Source: Dipylidium caninum (taxonomy: Eukaryota; Platyhelminthes; Cestoda; Cyclophyllidea; Dipylidiidae). Taken from it: a stretch of DNA of 64,000 bases. Positions 15,301 through 28,000 of the stretch are shown here, piece after piece. The translations under genes and the position numbers were made by a program. Where the stretch lies: contig QEYB01000047.1 in assembly GCA_017562135.1 (NCBI GenBank), forward strand, positions 186,001-250,000. Direction: 5' to 3'. A model generated the notes under the pieces. That model was not told the origin of the DNA. It saw only the letters and a list, made by a program, of their open reading frames with translations, and searched no databases. Numbering within the stretch: the stretch's first letter is position 1; each line of letters begins with the position of its first letter.

Positions 15301-18300
15301 GTGACGATACCGACGTCCCAGCCCATCGGGATGATCATGATCTCGGTAGAATAAGTGGCTGTGAGAACGGCAATGATATCTCAGGTCGAACAACAGTACT
15401 AGAGAGACTGCCAGTTGAATCGCCAGAGCATGAAAATGTACGATTTTATCCCATTTCGTATTCACAATGCATTATTCAATTTAGTGAGGCGTTTTGACCC
15501 TATTGTCATTGTTAATGTTGCTCGGAAGATAGCGACACTGCCAATGTACACATTGAGGCGATTAAGCTGAAGAGGTGAACACATCGGAGACGTCTACGAT
15601 TCTCCCGTTTGACTGCGAGGGGAGTCAGGGATTCATGTAACACCACCAATAATGAGAAATGAAGGTTGTCTGAACACCGTGTTAATAAGATGAGAGATTG
15701 GCTACAGTGCAACAGCCAAAAGCAATGGACATAATAAGTCAATTCTCCATTCACCTACCCATTGAGAGGTGACATTCCAATTCTTTGTAGTTTATTGACC
15801 ATTTACTCTCTACGTAGCAGGATGACGATATCACCCTAAGGACCGGGACAGAAGGTCACGCTGCCCTAGGATTTGGTCGGAGGTCAAGCCGTCCCCTACA
15901 CCCTCGCAACATGAAGTCTAACGGTAAGTGGACAGGTTCCGCTGGCCACTTGACAGCTAGCTAATCACATATCTCCTTAGAATGCCACTTCTAGAGGTGC
16001 CGACAATGTATTATCTCACGACTTTAATTTTCCCATCCCTTTTAATGAACTTGCGACACGCTGCAACCGCTTGTTCAACGGTCCGTCCTCCTTAATCTCC
16101 TCGAAGGAATTACAACAGTCCCGACCTCCTTACTGGTAAGGTGAGGATGGGAACCCACCAAACAAACTAGCCACTGACATTGGTACCCCTCACCTTCGAG
16201 ATATTGAGGCGTCGGTTGCCTAACTCACTTTCCCTGAGGCCCATCCACCACTGTTATTACAACTATCCATGAGATAATAGTACGGCTTGGATAAGTAATT
16301 TTGTTCTAGCTCTCCCCTATCCTGTAAAGCAGACACAAAGACTGATGAGTTCTGTGTCTAGTCAATCGGGAGGCCGGTGGATCCAGGGCTTCTTCGATTG
16401 TACCGTTTCGAGCCCACGAATCTTCCTTACTCCCCGGGGATTTGCTTCAGTTGGAGATGGGTTTCGAAACTCCTCCCACATTCGTACACACGGATCAACA
16501 TAAATCTAGACACGATTATCTTCCATTCTCACTTCCCTACCAAGTTTTCAACTGATGCAAAAGCTATCAGATAACTCGCTATCCTCAAAGTATGACAACA
16601 TATTGCGACGTTGGAAATAGGTCGATCTTGCAAAAAGTGGACATTTATTCGCGAACGTGGACGCCGAATGACGAGTGGAAGGATTAATGACAGTAAACTA
16701 TACATTTTAAACTAGAAAAGCCATCTGCCTCAAAAGCAATTATTGTCATGGTGTTGGGATGAAATGGGAAACTTTGTTAAGTTGATTACATTGAGAGTGT
16801 TCGGGTGGTGCATTCTTGAGCACCCGGGGTAGAGCCGCAAGTTAAGACCCTTATCGGCCCAGAACATCATGAGGCAGTCGAAATACCAAAGTCACAATAA
16901 CGACAAATATTTTGCCAGTCTTCCCGGGAGCAGTAGGCGCACATTGAAATTACCGTTTGATATATTTTGAGGAGAGGGAGAGTTGCGGAGGTCGTAAAGT
17001 CGTAAGATAACAATCGATTGGGAAATAGAAAGTGTTTCAGCAGAGAGCTTCGCATGTAATAATGTCATCGGGAAATTTAAATTTAAGTGAGTCTATTCCG
17101 ACTACTATTTACATCCTACTCATCGCATATTACCCTAGTTTGATATCTCAAAGCTGAAGTTTGACCTAACAAGTCATAGTTCATGATGGAGGAAGGAAAG
17201 AATCTTTGTGTTCTGGGCGCTCAGGTAGGTGAATAAGTCATTAATTATGTTTGCTATGGAGATAGTGCCATCATCCATACCCCAATTTTTGTCGAACCTT
17301 TAACTCCCTCACTACGTGATTGAGTTTAAGGTTAAAGAGAGGATATGGTGACAGGGCTGTGCCTGTCCATGGATATGGCGCTAGGGTCCATGGCATCCGT
17401 CCACTTGGGCCGCTTTCAATCCCCAATAGATCTGCTCCGTTCAACTCACATTACCTTGGGGATAGGCCTCGGAAGTGGAGAGTGATTGCCAAGACAGTGG
17501 CTGCCGTTTCCATGGCCAGTGATGTATGTTAATTAATTAATACCTTAATGGATTTAGCATCCCAACGAGAGAGAAAGCGAAATTACGAGGACGGTTCCTT
17601 GGGAAGAAACGATCCACAAACACCCTCACGGACGCAGCCATCCCGACGACCCCCTCATGGCTCCGCTACTAGAAGACCTCCCACCGGTCAACGTGATGGA
17701 AGCCTCCAACGGAGGTGGTGTCATTTGTCTCATTATTGTAGCACTTTTTATTTTTATGCTAATTATGGACTGATTTCTACTAGGCCCAGCTATACTCTCC
17801 TTAACGACTTGCATCTTGCCTGACTTGAGAGTTACATTTACTCAGAGAATGTACTCATAATGTACGTAAGGTGTCTAGCAATCTACTGTTTCTCAGCAAG
17901 CTCGACCATTATTATTATTATTAGCAATGGGAAGAAATTTTATTGTGTGTTCTCTTCTACCGCCGTAATGGTTCTAACTTCTGCGGTTTGGGCAATTGCT
18001 ACACGGAACGTCAACCTCCCTCCTCTCTAAACATCTGCCCAGGATTGTCACGCTATTTCCATATACCACTGCTTTTTACGAGTTATTGTTTTGACATCTA
18101 CGTAAAGTATTATTAACTTGGTAATCCTTTCTAAATCCACTGACTAGCGATGTGAGCAACTTTAAAGTGAAGACTCCAGATGATAATGTTGACGACCGTA
18201 ACCGGACAACCATGGTCACTTAATAAGTTCTATAGGGGAGAAAATGGCTAGTAATAAATTTGAAACTATGAAACCGGCATTTAATACAAGTATAAAATAA

Positions 18301-21300
18301 AAAAACAATATTTCACACTATCTATTATATTCACACGAAATAATTTCAAAATGTATCTTTGACTGCCAAAAATCTAAGTTGCTATAATTAATAAACGACT
18401 TGAAATCTTAGATGATATCATTCGAGTTATTGTATTTTTTCTCTTAACACTAATTTATAATTACGGAAAAGGTAATAATCGTTTCGTCAAGGAAGACATC
18501 TGCTGAATATGACGAGTAAGCAATGCTAGCCGTTTTTTTTTCATAATTTCCTTCTCATGCATGACACAAATTTCCTACACGGCCGTGGAACTCCGGCGCT
18601 CTTATGGCTTCGCACAGTTGTAGGAATGAAGGAATAAGGCATCACCCCTTGGGCACTCCGCCATATGACAACCATAATGCTCTTTTGTGAAATTTCGGCT
18701 TAGGGGTCCTGGAGACCTATTCATTTCTATTTATCCATTTGGTTGATCATTTTTCAATAGCATAAAAAGTAACTTTAATCACAAGTGATGATTTGGTGTA
18801 AAAACGGAGGCAGTCGTGTATGGCGAAGGAAGCAACAAAAATGCGCACTTGTTCTTGCAGCTGATTAACCACCTGCAATTGTGTCAACGCGTACGGCAGG
18901 TACACATGAGTACACTTTCTGTTTTTCTTCGTACATACGCGTAGTGGTATGGATGGCCAGTCCCTCTTTAGTTTAGAACCAAGTTCACGCATTGTTCGGT
19001 GTAAGGATCGGATTCCACATTCGTCGATCTTAATTCTTCCCCATCATCAACATGGACCTGAGGTCTTCTTCGAAACGGGGCGCTTTAACTTTACTTACAT
19101 TGTCAAAATGAAACTTTGGAGCCAATATTTAGCAAGTTTTTAATCAGTAGGCCCATCTCCGAACGCCTCATTGATATTTCTCCAAGTCAGTTGATCTGTT
19201 CCATGGTTAAATTTGCACTCGTACAAGAAAAGTATATATAAATCGCCTTTTATTCACACCTGGTTTCGGCGACAAACAATGAAAAATTGAACACAAACAG
19301 GGAACAATTCTAAAAATTGAGTAAAAAGGATACTTGTACCATTTGTAAATAAGGATATCGAGTGTATGTCACAATGTATCTCTCAGCCCTATCCGCATAC
19401 TGGCTGCTCAAAATCGCCCGATTCATAGTTTCCAACGTTCTGGCCAGCGGCATAGTGGACGTATGAGATGGTGATAATGATGATATAAAAGACATCCATC
19501 TTCACTAGAAATTTGAATTTATGTCAGAAGGTGAATGGCATGTCTTCTTACAATCAACATCTTACCAAACTTGCCATCTAACAGATTCCAGTCATGGTTC
19601 ATCCTTACTGATCCATGTATAACATAATCACTCAGGAGTGTTGCTCAGCGCAGTCCTGACAGTGCCACCAGAGATGCCGCCTTCTCACGTCTCTCTCGAA
19701 ATCCCACTTCTGCAAGTGACACAACAACGTGTCGCGATGTAAGGACTGCGCTCAATTGTATAGCGTCTCAAGACTGGGAGGACAAAGTCAATGGCCTTCT
19801 CAGCATCTCCACGATGGCCCTCAAGTATCCCACTGCCTTTTCCAATACTTCTGACATCTGCTCTGTGGTCATTCATGCTGTTATTGTTGAATGCAGAAAT
19901 CTTCGTTCACAGGTACTTGGTCTTTTGTTATACAAATTTAGAGTACAAAGTAATGCTTGAGGCACCAAAGCCGCCTGTTGTCTGGCCACTTTGCATACCG
20001 TCCTCTCTCGTTGCTATGCTGGTCAACGGTTCCGGATATGCACATATATTTTTAACTTCGAGGGAGCGGGATGTATGTTAGGGGAGGGGATAAGGCATTT
20101 AGAAAACTCGTCCTTTGTACTTTTCGTCTCCTTTGTGTTACTCTACCCCTGATCCTTAAACTCATTATGAATAACCATAAATGCTATTCTCCATCGTCCA
20201 CTACGTCTTTATTCCCTTGTCTCTGCTTTAACACGGTTCTAGGCCACTTTGAGTTGACATTGACAACGCTAATCTCCCATTATGCGGGTGTATTCCTCCG
20301 ATTAGTGCAAACTAGCTTGAATGTTAACCAATCAGCCGGGGATCTACATTTATGTTAAACGGCAATATTAAAACATTTTAAGGTTTTTGTAATCAAAATT
20401 TCAGGGAGAAACTGTCCCTTAGCATTAATAACCCTTAAAAATTCTAATTGTTTCCTAAAGACATTATGGTCATGTTCCTCTTAGTTTACTTCCTCTAATT
20501 CACATGAGAAGGTAGGGGACAAGGGCTACTATTAAATAAGCGTAACAATGGGACTTAGACACTGGGTCAGTTTAGCAGACTGAAAGCGGTCTCAGTCTTG
20601 TCGTCATTCATTGGCATGTAATACTGACCAGGTAATTCATTGGATAGGGAGAACCTCGTTTTTAACACCTTCCCTCCTCTCTAATCCACTTAAACAACAG
20701 CTATGCCTCGCACACCATTTAAAGGGAGTTGGTACAAAGGCTGCGATTTCCTCCACTAAAATACAACTTTCGTCTCACCAGTGTCCTTCACCTCTTTTTG
20801 GCCACTTTTATAATTCCTCTTTTGTCATGGAGGGAATGTCCTGCATCTTGACAATGGACTGGCTTTTCAGCCCGGTGAGCATAATTAGCATGGTGGCCTA
20901 TGGACCAGCTCCATACCCTCCCCTCCAACTGCTGGAAAATGGGAGATCCACATTCTTATTTCACTGTGACTAGGTCATCTGGAATTCACAAGTACACATT
21001 TAGTTTTGCCTTTGTCTCTAAGGCTGAATCTGGCCCCACACCCCGTAAAATAACTTTCAGTTTTGTATACAACTCCTCAAGTCTCATAAAAGTCTGTTGA
21101 AATGAGGATAATTCGTTACGCAGAGGTAAAAAGAGGTATTCGATAGGAAGGAGTGACTGGACCCCAGATCACCTATTTGGAATGTTATGTGCATTTTAGG
21201 TGTCCAGACAGGCAGTAAAGACGCTGTCTGACCTCTTTCGTAGTCTTGGTCGCCTCCTCGACCCTTATGTAGACACCTGTGTGCGTGTACTCCTTACCAA

Positions 21301-23606
21301 GACGGGAGAAGCTTCTGCAGCCTTTCTGCGCGGTGAGGTCGCCATTGCCCTCAGCGATCTTATCCGATCCGTCAGTCCTAACAGAGTTATCATGGCTCTC
21401 TTCCAGCATGGATTGAGGTACTGCTCCCCATCCTTGAAGGCAGAGACCTGCCCCTCTTTCTCTAAATGCCAATTTTAGTATCAGCAATCACTGTGGAATT
21501 ATCCCCCGTATTCGTTGGCTTGATAAAATCACCTTGAAGCATGAAATGGGTTTCTCTCACTTTCAACATTTTTAAAGAATTATCTTGGGCAAATATCCAC
21601 TTCAACTCTAAAGAATGAATTCTATTCCATGGTCTTCATGGAACACACTCAAAAACCATTGCCTGTTGATGCTGTTTTGGCACGCATCACTCTATTCCTT
21701 TAGTCAAATGCTCTCAATAAGTGTATCTTTTAGACCTGACTTACAAATTTCTCCGCCTGATATGAATGTGAATGTAAAAGTTGAAAATTTACTCCAAATT
21801 ATCTTCTTAACAGCACTAATTATTCATAGATTTTGAGGATAAATTTCACTTCTCGGTGCCATCCTTCTAATGCTAAAGTGTTGAAAACTTATGTATTCCT
21901 GTCGGCTGTGCCCACTACCGTAAGGCCAACCAGAGTAGACGAAGTTAGCGATTTACAGAATTAAATTCGTAACGAAAGGACTTTCCACTTGATTTAAACA
22001 AAAAGGCGATCTTCCACGGATTCTTATAAATCTCATAGTTGATCTGAATATTTCTCATTTCGTGGGCATTTTTACCACATTAAACGCTCTTTCATTGGCA
22101 CGCGCCGACCCGCGTCGCAACTGATCGTTGGTAGCAGTCTTTCTAGGTTTTGTGCAGTGTGAGGCTCTGCGAGTATAATATTAGTGCCTGATTTTACTTC
22201 GACTCAGTCATAAGAACGCTGCTGTACGTCGGCAGTGTGCAATCCAAGCAAGTTACCTCATTGAGAGTCTGGGAGCTGGTTGGGTGCTTCAAGGTGCTAG
22301 CTATCGTGGAGCTCTCTCCTCTTGGAGTTCTATGACAACGGTATGCCCAAGTGCAGCCTCGGCTTTGAACTCCGGTACCCCCATCGTTACTGCCAGCAGC
22401 ACCTCCCCGCAGGCTATCACCGAATCGGTGATTGTGGGACTGGGCAAATTCCTCCTTGACTCAAACCAGGAGACACGGTGAGTCACATAACCTCTCCTGC
22501 CGCATCCAACCATTTCGTTATCTATTATTTAAAGTAGGGGTTTGAGTCCCTAGCTTATCGGATAAGTTGGAGGGTGAACCATCCTCCTCCAAAAGTAACT
22601 ATAATAATGAAGCTTTGGGATTTATAACCCGCAACCAAATTTATTAATGAGACTCTTTTTGGCACTGACTGGTCCATTAGATGTGTTCCCACTGATGGTT
22701 TATGAATTCGATTGGAGTGGCCATGGTTAAGAGTTCATTTTAATAACCTTTTATATATTATCACAATCATAACGACTTATTTCAACGAATTTAGGACCAG
22801 TAATTGTGAAATTGCAATGTGTTATGTCAAAATAGGAAATGGCGACTAACTGATGCTACTTTTATTTCGTCAGTAAAAACGGATTAGACGGAGGTCTTAA
22901 CTTGACCAGCATTCGAAGATGCTATAGACGATAGAAATATGCACCGAAAAAATATATGGTTTTTACCGCTATTTAGATATTATGGCCGTCGTATTCTTGC
23001 TACCCTGCAACAGAGTCCCGATTTCGAGCGAGTTTTGACCCGATATCTCTCCGGACAAATGCTACGGGCCGTTCGTGAAGCGATTAAATATTTACACACC
23101 AAGGTTGGTGGCAGTTTATTTAACTCGAACCGTTTTTTTTAAATAATCCGTAAACTTGTCGAAAATCCAAAAGGCGTTTTAAATAAAAACTCAAATGAGT
23201 ACAATAGTCCTTTGCTAAAATTGTAAATTGCGACAATTATCATCCTTAACTAGGCTGCAGGCCACTTGGAAAAGTTCTACGAGATTACGTGAGCCTAATT
23301 AAGCTAAAATAGATTGTGGAACAAAGTGAACAAATTTTTCTTAACACGCATATAAAGCTAAATTATCCATACGATTCATCTCAAGTGTCTTTAAACCATG
23401 ACGCTCTGGTATCTCTGTCGTACCCCAAGGTCTAATTATTGTGCCTGTATTACGCCTGACATCTAACTATTTGATGACAGGGTTTGGGGGAGCCTCCAAC
23501 CGGCGTGGCTTCGGCGAGTTGTCCAAGAACAACGGTCACAAACGAGAAGGTGGATGCCGCGTTACAAAACCGCGGGTGCAGTGCCGGCGGTTTGGGAGGT
23601 CTCTAG
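3799..23606 (+). CDS. TOGARAM1: TOG array regulator of axonemal microtubules 1 (Crescerin-like), multi-exon gene
   Basis: TOG-domain proteins bind tubulin; TOGARAM1/Crescerin acts inside cilia to control axonemal microtubule growth. Phase-consistent exons: 3799?-4657, 5830-6175, 9276-9603, 10138-10328 or 10332, 12005 or 12011-12126, 13057-13151, 13999-14180, 15301-15437, 15981-16135, an unresolved link, 17558-17714, 19654-19912, 21200-21417, 22208-22477, 22977-23103, 23481-23606. A further open segment at 15821-15923 has good splice sites but breaks phase with the next exon, so it is an alternative or false exon. Assignment rests on the last TOG domain, which follows human TOGARAM1 block for block, then a GLGE-P segment as in human. 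The protein stops there; the fourth TOG domain of vertebrate proteins was not found. The true 5' end and linker exons are uncertain. Confidence 0.82.
8772..8805. repeat. Perfect 13 bp inverted repeat (hairpin)
   Basis: TCATATGATCTTT at 8772-8784 and its exact reverse complement at 8793-8805 flank an 8 nt loop, within the 3.1 kb TOGARAM1 intron. No function is evident. Confidence 0.8.
9276..17714 (+). CDS. TOGARAM1: TOGARAM1 low-complexity linker exons (tentative boundaries)
   Basis: After the first TOG region the protein runs into a Lys/Glu tract (about 9400-9440) and a long Ser/Pro/Arg/Asp-rich linker spread over small exons. A conserved LPW motif in 10138-10328 matches the LPW found between TOG2 and TOG3 of vertebrate TOGARAM1. 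Linker exons were accepted only when the frame was open and the phases of neighbouring GT/AG sites agreed: 12011-12126, 13057-13151, 13999-14180, 15301-15437, 15981-16135 and 17558-17714 satisfy this, except for one missing link between 16136 and 17557. There is no family alignment for most of this part. Confidence 0.5.
18259..19436. mobile_element. Possible inverted-terminal-repeat element (copy A) in a TOGARAM1 intron
   Basis: The left end carries TTTGAAACTATGAAACCGG (about 18259-18277); near 19414-19436 the complement of GTTGGAAACTATGAATCGGG is found. The same inverted motif pair bounds copy B at 34738-35226. The 1.18 kb interior shows no transposase frame, and I saw no clear interior similarity to copies B and C, so these may be chance-spaced or heavily diverged ends. 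Confidence 0.4.
19654..23606 (+). CDS. TOGARAM1: TOGARAM1 C-terminal TOG domain exons and stop
   Basis: Five exons with exact phase fit. 19654-19912 encodes ALNCIASQDWEDKVNGLL and ends NLRSQ. 21200-21417 encodes VSRQAVKTLSDLF and PYVDTCVRVLLTKTGE. 22208-22477 encodes KNAAVRRQCA with a Ser/Thr-rich loop. 22977-23103 encodes YYGRRILATLQQSPDFE. 23481-23606 encodes GLGEPPTG and ends with TAG at 23604. These follow the TOG3 domain of human TOGARAM1 in order (DWE-K--GL, NLRSxVSRAAV-L-DLF, RxYGRKML). No AATAAA is evident just downstream, so a further 3' exon cannot be excluded. Confidence 0.88.
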
Positions 23607-24414
23607 ACCATCTGCCATCACCATCCACCTGACTCGTCTTCCTATCGCTGACGTGGTCACACACCTCTGTCCTCATCCCCCTACCTTTACCCCATCCCTC
23701 CCGATCGTCCCCACTTGACCATTATACCTCCATTACTTACTGACCGATCACTTGGCTGCCTCCTTCTCTATTCTAATCTACTCTACTCTGATATTTGTGC
23801 TAAGAAAAATAACTTCTGATGTGAAAAATCCACACTTGCCTTGTGCATGAGGTAAAAATGGACTTCTGTGCAATCGCATGGGCCATCTAATTCATGACTG
23901 ATATGAATACCGATTGAAAACACAAGAGACTACCAGTTTTCAAAGCCCGTCGCGGCTGTCTTAAGTATCTTATCAATATGATAATTGAGATCTCAAGATT
24001 CCAACTTTACGATAACAACGAACCTGTGGCACAAAACCATATTCTCTACGCTAAAGGCTACATATTACTTGTTAACTCACCGCTTAATTTGATCTTACTC
24101 CACCCATTTTGCAGTACCCATTATTCCGTCTAATTGCACTAAAGACTCTTGCCTGGATTCACTAACTCATAAATGATTGCGACATCTCATGTACCAGAAA
24201 AAAGTCAGACTAAGGTACTCATTGAGCCAATAAGCTGAAAATGTACCCTGATAGATAACATTTGGGTATTCTTTCTAGGAGGCTGTTTCTGAGGCTTCAG
24301 TCGACATTGGGAGATTCCAAAACCAAACAAGTTAACTCTAAATAGAGATGTAATTCGCAAAATAGACGAAGCGCAGGGTGATACTCGTATACAGGAGAAA
24401 ATAGCTTCCAACAT
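23607..24414. other. Convergent intergenic region between TOGARAM1 and the RMI2-like gene
   Basis: The first part is C/T-rich, then AT-rich. No coding segment and no obvious poly(A) signal for either gene was found. Confidence 0.55.
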
Positions 24415-24939
24415 TTAAAGAGGAGTAGAAAAGGCGCGGCTCATATCCATAACCTCCAAAGGCCACGCAATCTCGGCATAAGCTGAAGATGGAGCACGTT
24501 TTTGTGTTTCATCGTCATTGTTGGCAAGATACTTTTCTGCCAACGCATGGTTTATTACAGAACGGGCGGTTAGACGCCACGAAACCAAAGAAGGCAAACG
24601 TTTAGTCGAAAACTCTTGGGAAACACCGATTGTCCGTTCGATCGCTCCAATGACTGAGACATAAGCCCCGACAGGAGGCAGTTCCGTGTCGGGTTGAATT
24701 GTAACCAAAACCGAACCTGTTCCATCATCCAAAAGGAAATTTGGATCGGCAGACTGTAGTCCAAAATTTTCAACAACGTGGCCTTGAAGCCAGAGTAATG
24801 AGAAGAGGAGTTGGCGACCGGGAGGAAAGGGGACGCTGTGAACTAGTTTTCCGTCGCTTGAGCTGGCACAGCCATATCGAATTTCTTTTAGTTGTCCAAT
24901 TAAAAGTTTTCGCATAAGTGGTGGAGCCTCATTCAACAT
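24415..24939 (-). CDS. RMI2: RecQ-mediated genome instability protein 2-like (RMI2), OB-fold
   Basis: RMI2 is an OB-fold subunit of the BLM-TOP3A-RMI dissolvasome that resolves recombination intermediates in the nucleus. This single-exon frame gives 174 residues from the Met at 24939 (human RMI2 is 147). Matching blocks are WLQGHVV (human WMQGRVV), DDGTGSVLV, GAYVSVIGAI (GKYVMVMGVV) and the C-terminal WPLEVMDMSRAF (WELEVEDLHRN). The frame stays open to 25083, but that extension is a hydrophobic stretch atypical of RMI2, and MLNEAPPLMRKLL aligns better with the RMI2 N terminus, so 24939 is chosen. An insertion rich in charged residues sits before the last helix. The family call is from motifs only. 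Confidence 0.7.
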   Translation of the reverse strand: MLNEAPPLMRKLLIGQLKEIRYGCASSSDGKLVHSVPFPPGRQLLFSLLWLQGHVVENFGLQSADPNFLLDDGTGSVLVTIQPDTELPPVGAYVSVIGAIERTIGVSQEFSTKRLPSLVSWRLTARSVINHALAEKYLANNDDETQKRAPSSAYAEIAWPLEVMDMSRAFSTPL

Positions 24940-25083
24940 CCTCAAGTATAAAAGAGAACTTTGAATATTTTCAACACCGCTATTAAACAGCTGAATTACG
25001 ACAAAGGTAAAAATTAAGGTTAGCCACACTCCAAGCAAGGGTTTTTTGATACCTTTGGGAAGACTTCTGTGACGAGTTACCAA

Positions 25084-28000
25084 GATTTTCTGATGATGAC
25101 TAAAGGCCGACCAAAGTCGAATCTTTTCTTAAGGAAGGAAGGCATTCACTTTGAAAAGCAACGGACAAAAAACGGCGTACGCACTAAATGGTTGAGTAAA
25201 TCAGTAAAAGTGGGAGAAGAGAGGAATGTCAGAATAACACTAAAGCGAGTACCCAAAGCCAACATCGCCGTCACAATTCACGCGGTTCTACACTAAAAAA
25301 TTAAAACAAGTCCTGTCATGGTGGATAATAGCATATATGTTGTGTTAGTGTAAATAATTTGGTAAAACTTAATTTTGGTGTTGTTAATATTTAATTGCAG
25401 GGTTTTGTTTAAAGTTTTTTATTACAATGAGCATTAAGGTTTAATTTGACAGCACTTTTACTCGGTTGGCTGTACCCTCTGGTTCTAGGTGAGCGAAAAA
25501 CTGGTGCGAAGGAGGACAATACTCGTTAAACGGAACCGCGGTGTTTTCGTAATTATTTCCTACGGCATAGATATTGTGGATATGTGAAAGCACGACGGTG
25601 GTGCACGAAACACCTTGGTTCATTGGAAAGTAATTCAGTAATGCTTTAAAGTTAAACTTTCGACACAACTTTTGCTCTTACTAGCATCATAACAAAGTCT
25701 GGGCCCCGCCTCTGCCACTCTCTTCCTAAGGTTTGTTTTTACAAAGACACTCACCGTTTCACCTATTCTTTCATGGACCTAACACGGTCTTATATAAAAA
25801 TACAGCCTTTCCGTTTTAAACTACATCATGTTTTCAAGGCCGTCAAAATTTAGCATTTGTTAATAATACCCACAGCCGGACAGTTATTTGGAATATAGAC
25901 GCAATTACCAACGCACATAGGAAAGCATTATTTACTTTCGATTATTTTTTGTTCGGGATGCGCTTTCCGACGGTGCCGGGTAGTTGTTAAAAACCCGCTT
26001 TTCCCTTAACGTGAGTATTATTTTCGGTCTATCAAATTGCTTTGAACACCACTGTGACAAATTGCCATACTTCATTTTGTTATTTGACGTCATTTTAAGT
26101 AAGCTCTTGTGACAACACGAAAATACAGCCTTCCACCAAATTGACTGTGTGAAAGAAAGTGTAACTCTGAAGGCTTAAGTGACCTCACTGTCTGCTGCGC
26201 ATTTGATGTCTACCGGGGCGAAGAACTGACAGTTCATTATGCATTTATGAACCACTTTTCTTCCTTGGTCCGGAATTGTCCATACGAAATCTGCTCTCGT
26301 TCTTAAATGTCAGTTTGACACTAACTAAAGCTACAGCCAACATTCTATTGTTATGACTGCGTAACCAGAGGAGGCGTGCTGTTACCATTACAGTGTCAAC
26401 TTGAATTTCACATCGTGCCTCAAGAACTAAATAAATGTCCCAACGCTAGCAGTGCCCACCGGCCATGGGGATGACTACCAAAGCCAAGAAAATGGAATTG
26501 TTACCCGATAAGAAACTGCGGTAACTATGAGGACATTAGGATGGAAGAAGGTATATCTCCTAGTGATGAAAATTCCACGCCATGCAATAGGCATTATGGT
26601 TGAAATCCTCATACTAATGGAGTAGAAAACATTCTTATTACACCTAACTACTTGCGAAAAAAACTTTGTATTACCAATTTGACAATGAATTTGACTCAGA
26701 ATTGTCAAACACACTTTACCACTCCTTCGACTAGAAGGATTTAAGATGAATGAACGACCTTGAATAGGAGAGCGAGAGTGGTGTAACAACTTAATCATTT
26801 TGATTGTGAAAAAAAAATGACAAATGTGCCACAACATCGTCCTCAATAGAATTGGACTGTATCGCTTGCCCTGAATAATATAGAGGAATCCAGAAATACC
26901 TCTAAGGCATGAATCTGTGACTGTGCAACAAGACGCTCACCTCTCATTCGTGGTTGATTGTAGGCCTACTAAACCCTCCGTCTAAAAGCCTGTTGTAATA
27001 ATGTTTGAGATGTGTCTAGTGCCCGGCTCCAAACAGAGTTATGTCTGAGGTATGAAGCAGGCACAGTTTCATGGCCTTTGATGTATGGCGTAGATGTCAG
27101 GAAAGCAAGGCCTGAAGTCTTTCGGGGAGGAATTTATCTCTTTTTGTGCCAGAGATCGCCGCCATTACAGGGCAAGGGCTATTGTTACGGTTAGTAAACT
27201 ACTTAATCACGTTTGGGCCACTTCTGAGACTAAAAAGTCTCCACGAAATGGAGCAGAACTTGTTTTCTCATTATTTCCCGTTGTTTATTTGAATCTTGCG
27301 AATGTACCAAGACCCACTCGGTTCGGGTGACAAAGGAGAAGGCGAGAAAACTTGAGAGGCAGTGGAGCCTCCCGCATGTCATAACTTCTCAGGGTGTACT
27401 TTTGTGTCAACGAGTCAAGCACTTTCAGAAATCACTTTAAACACCGACACTAATGGCGCCTTCATCACTTCCCCGGCATACAAATTATTCAACTTTTGCG
27501 TGAGATATGTCAAAAGTACGCCAGCCGACAAGGCTGCCTCATAATTCTACGTCCTTTGAAGACAGCGACATCAGCATTTGAGGTTCCCATGCATCGCGTC
27601 AAGGGAACAGCTCTTTTGTCATGTAGGAGATTTTGTTTGGGGCTCTGTAAGGTTTTCATTACTCTGTAAGACGCAAAATGTGACGAAAATAATTTTCTAA
27701 GGGACTAGTCGATGCCGTCGAGGACTTACAACACATATTGGCCACGAGACCACAACTTGACAGTGTGGCTGCGACTCACGAGGTGGACGAGGTTATTCAT
27801 CTCATCATTTTCAGGTTAAAATATCGCAGCAGCCATTCTACATCCGATCTATTAAACACACCGAAAACATAATCGAAGGGGTCTACAGAAGAAGATTGGC
27901 GAGTTAACCTTTTGACGCCAATCTCATCGCAGGGCAAAGAGTCTCGGACATGCTTTCTTCTTGCACTGCTTCCGTTTGCGATTAACTTCTTTCCTCGCCC

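Noticed and set aside
15821..15923. Open segment with good AG and GTAAGT boundaries in the TOGARAM1 linker
   Set aside because: 103 nt long and shifts the frame relative to 15981-16135; the exons at 15301-15437 and 15981-16135 join in phase without it, so it was left out of the main model.
24940..25083. N-terminal extension of the RMI2-like frame with a hydrophobic helix
   Set aside because: RMI2 proteins are soluble and start near the MLNEAPPL region; the extension is more likely 5' untranslated sequence.
26475..26846. 123-codon minus-strand frame
   Set aside because: Composition is Phe/Ile/Arg-rich with no domain pattern and no neighbouring exons of matching phase.
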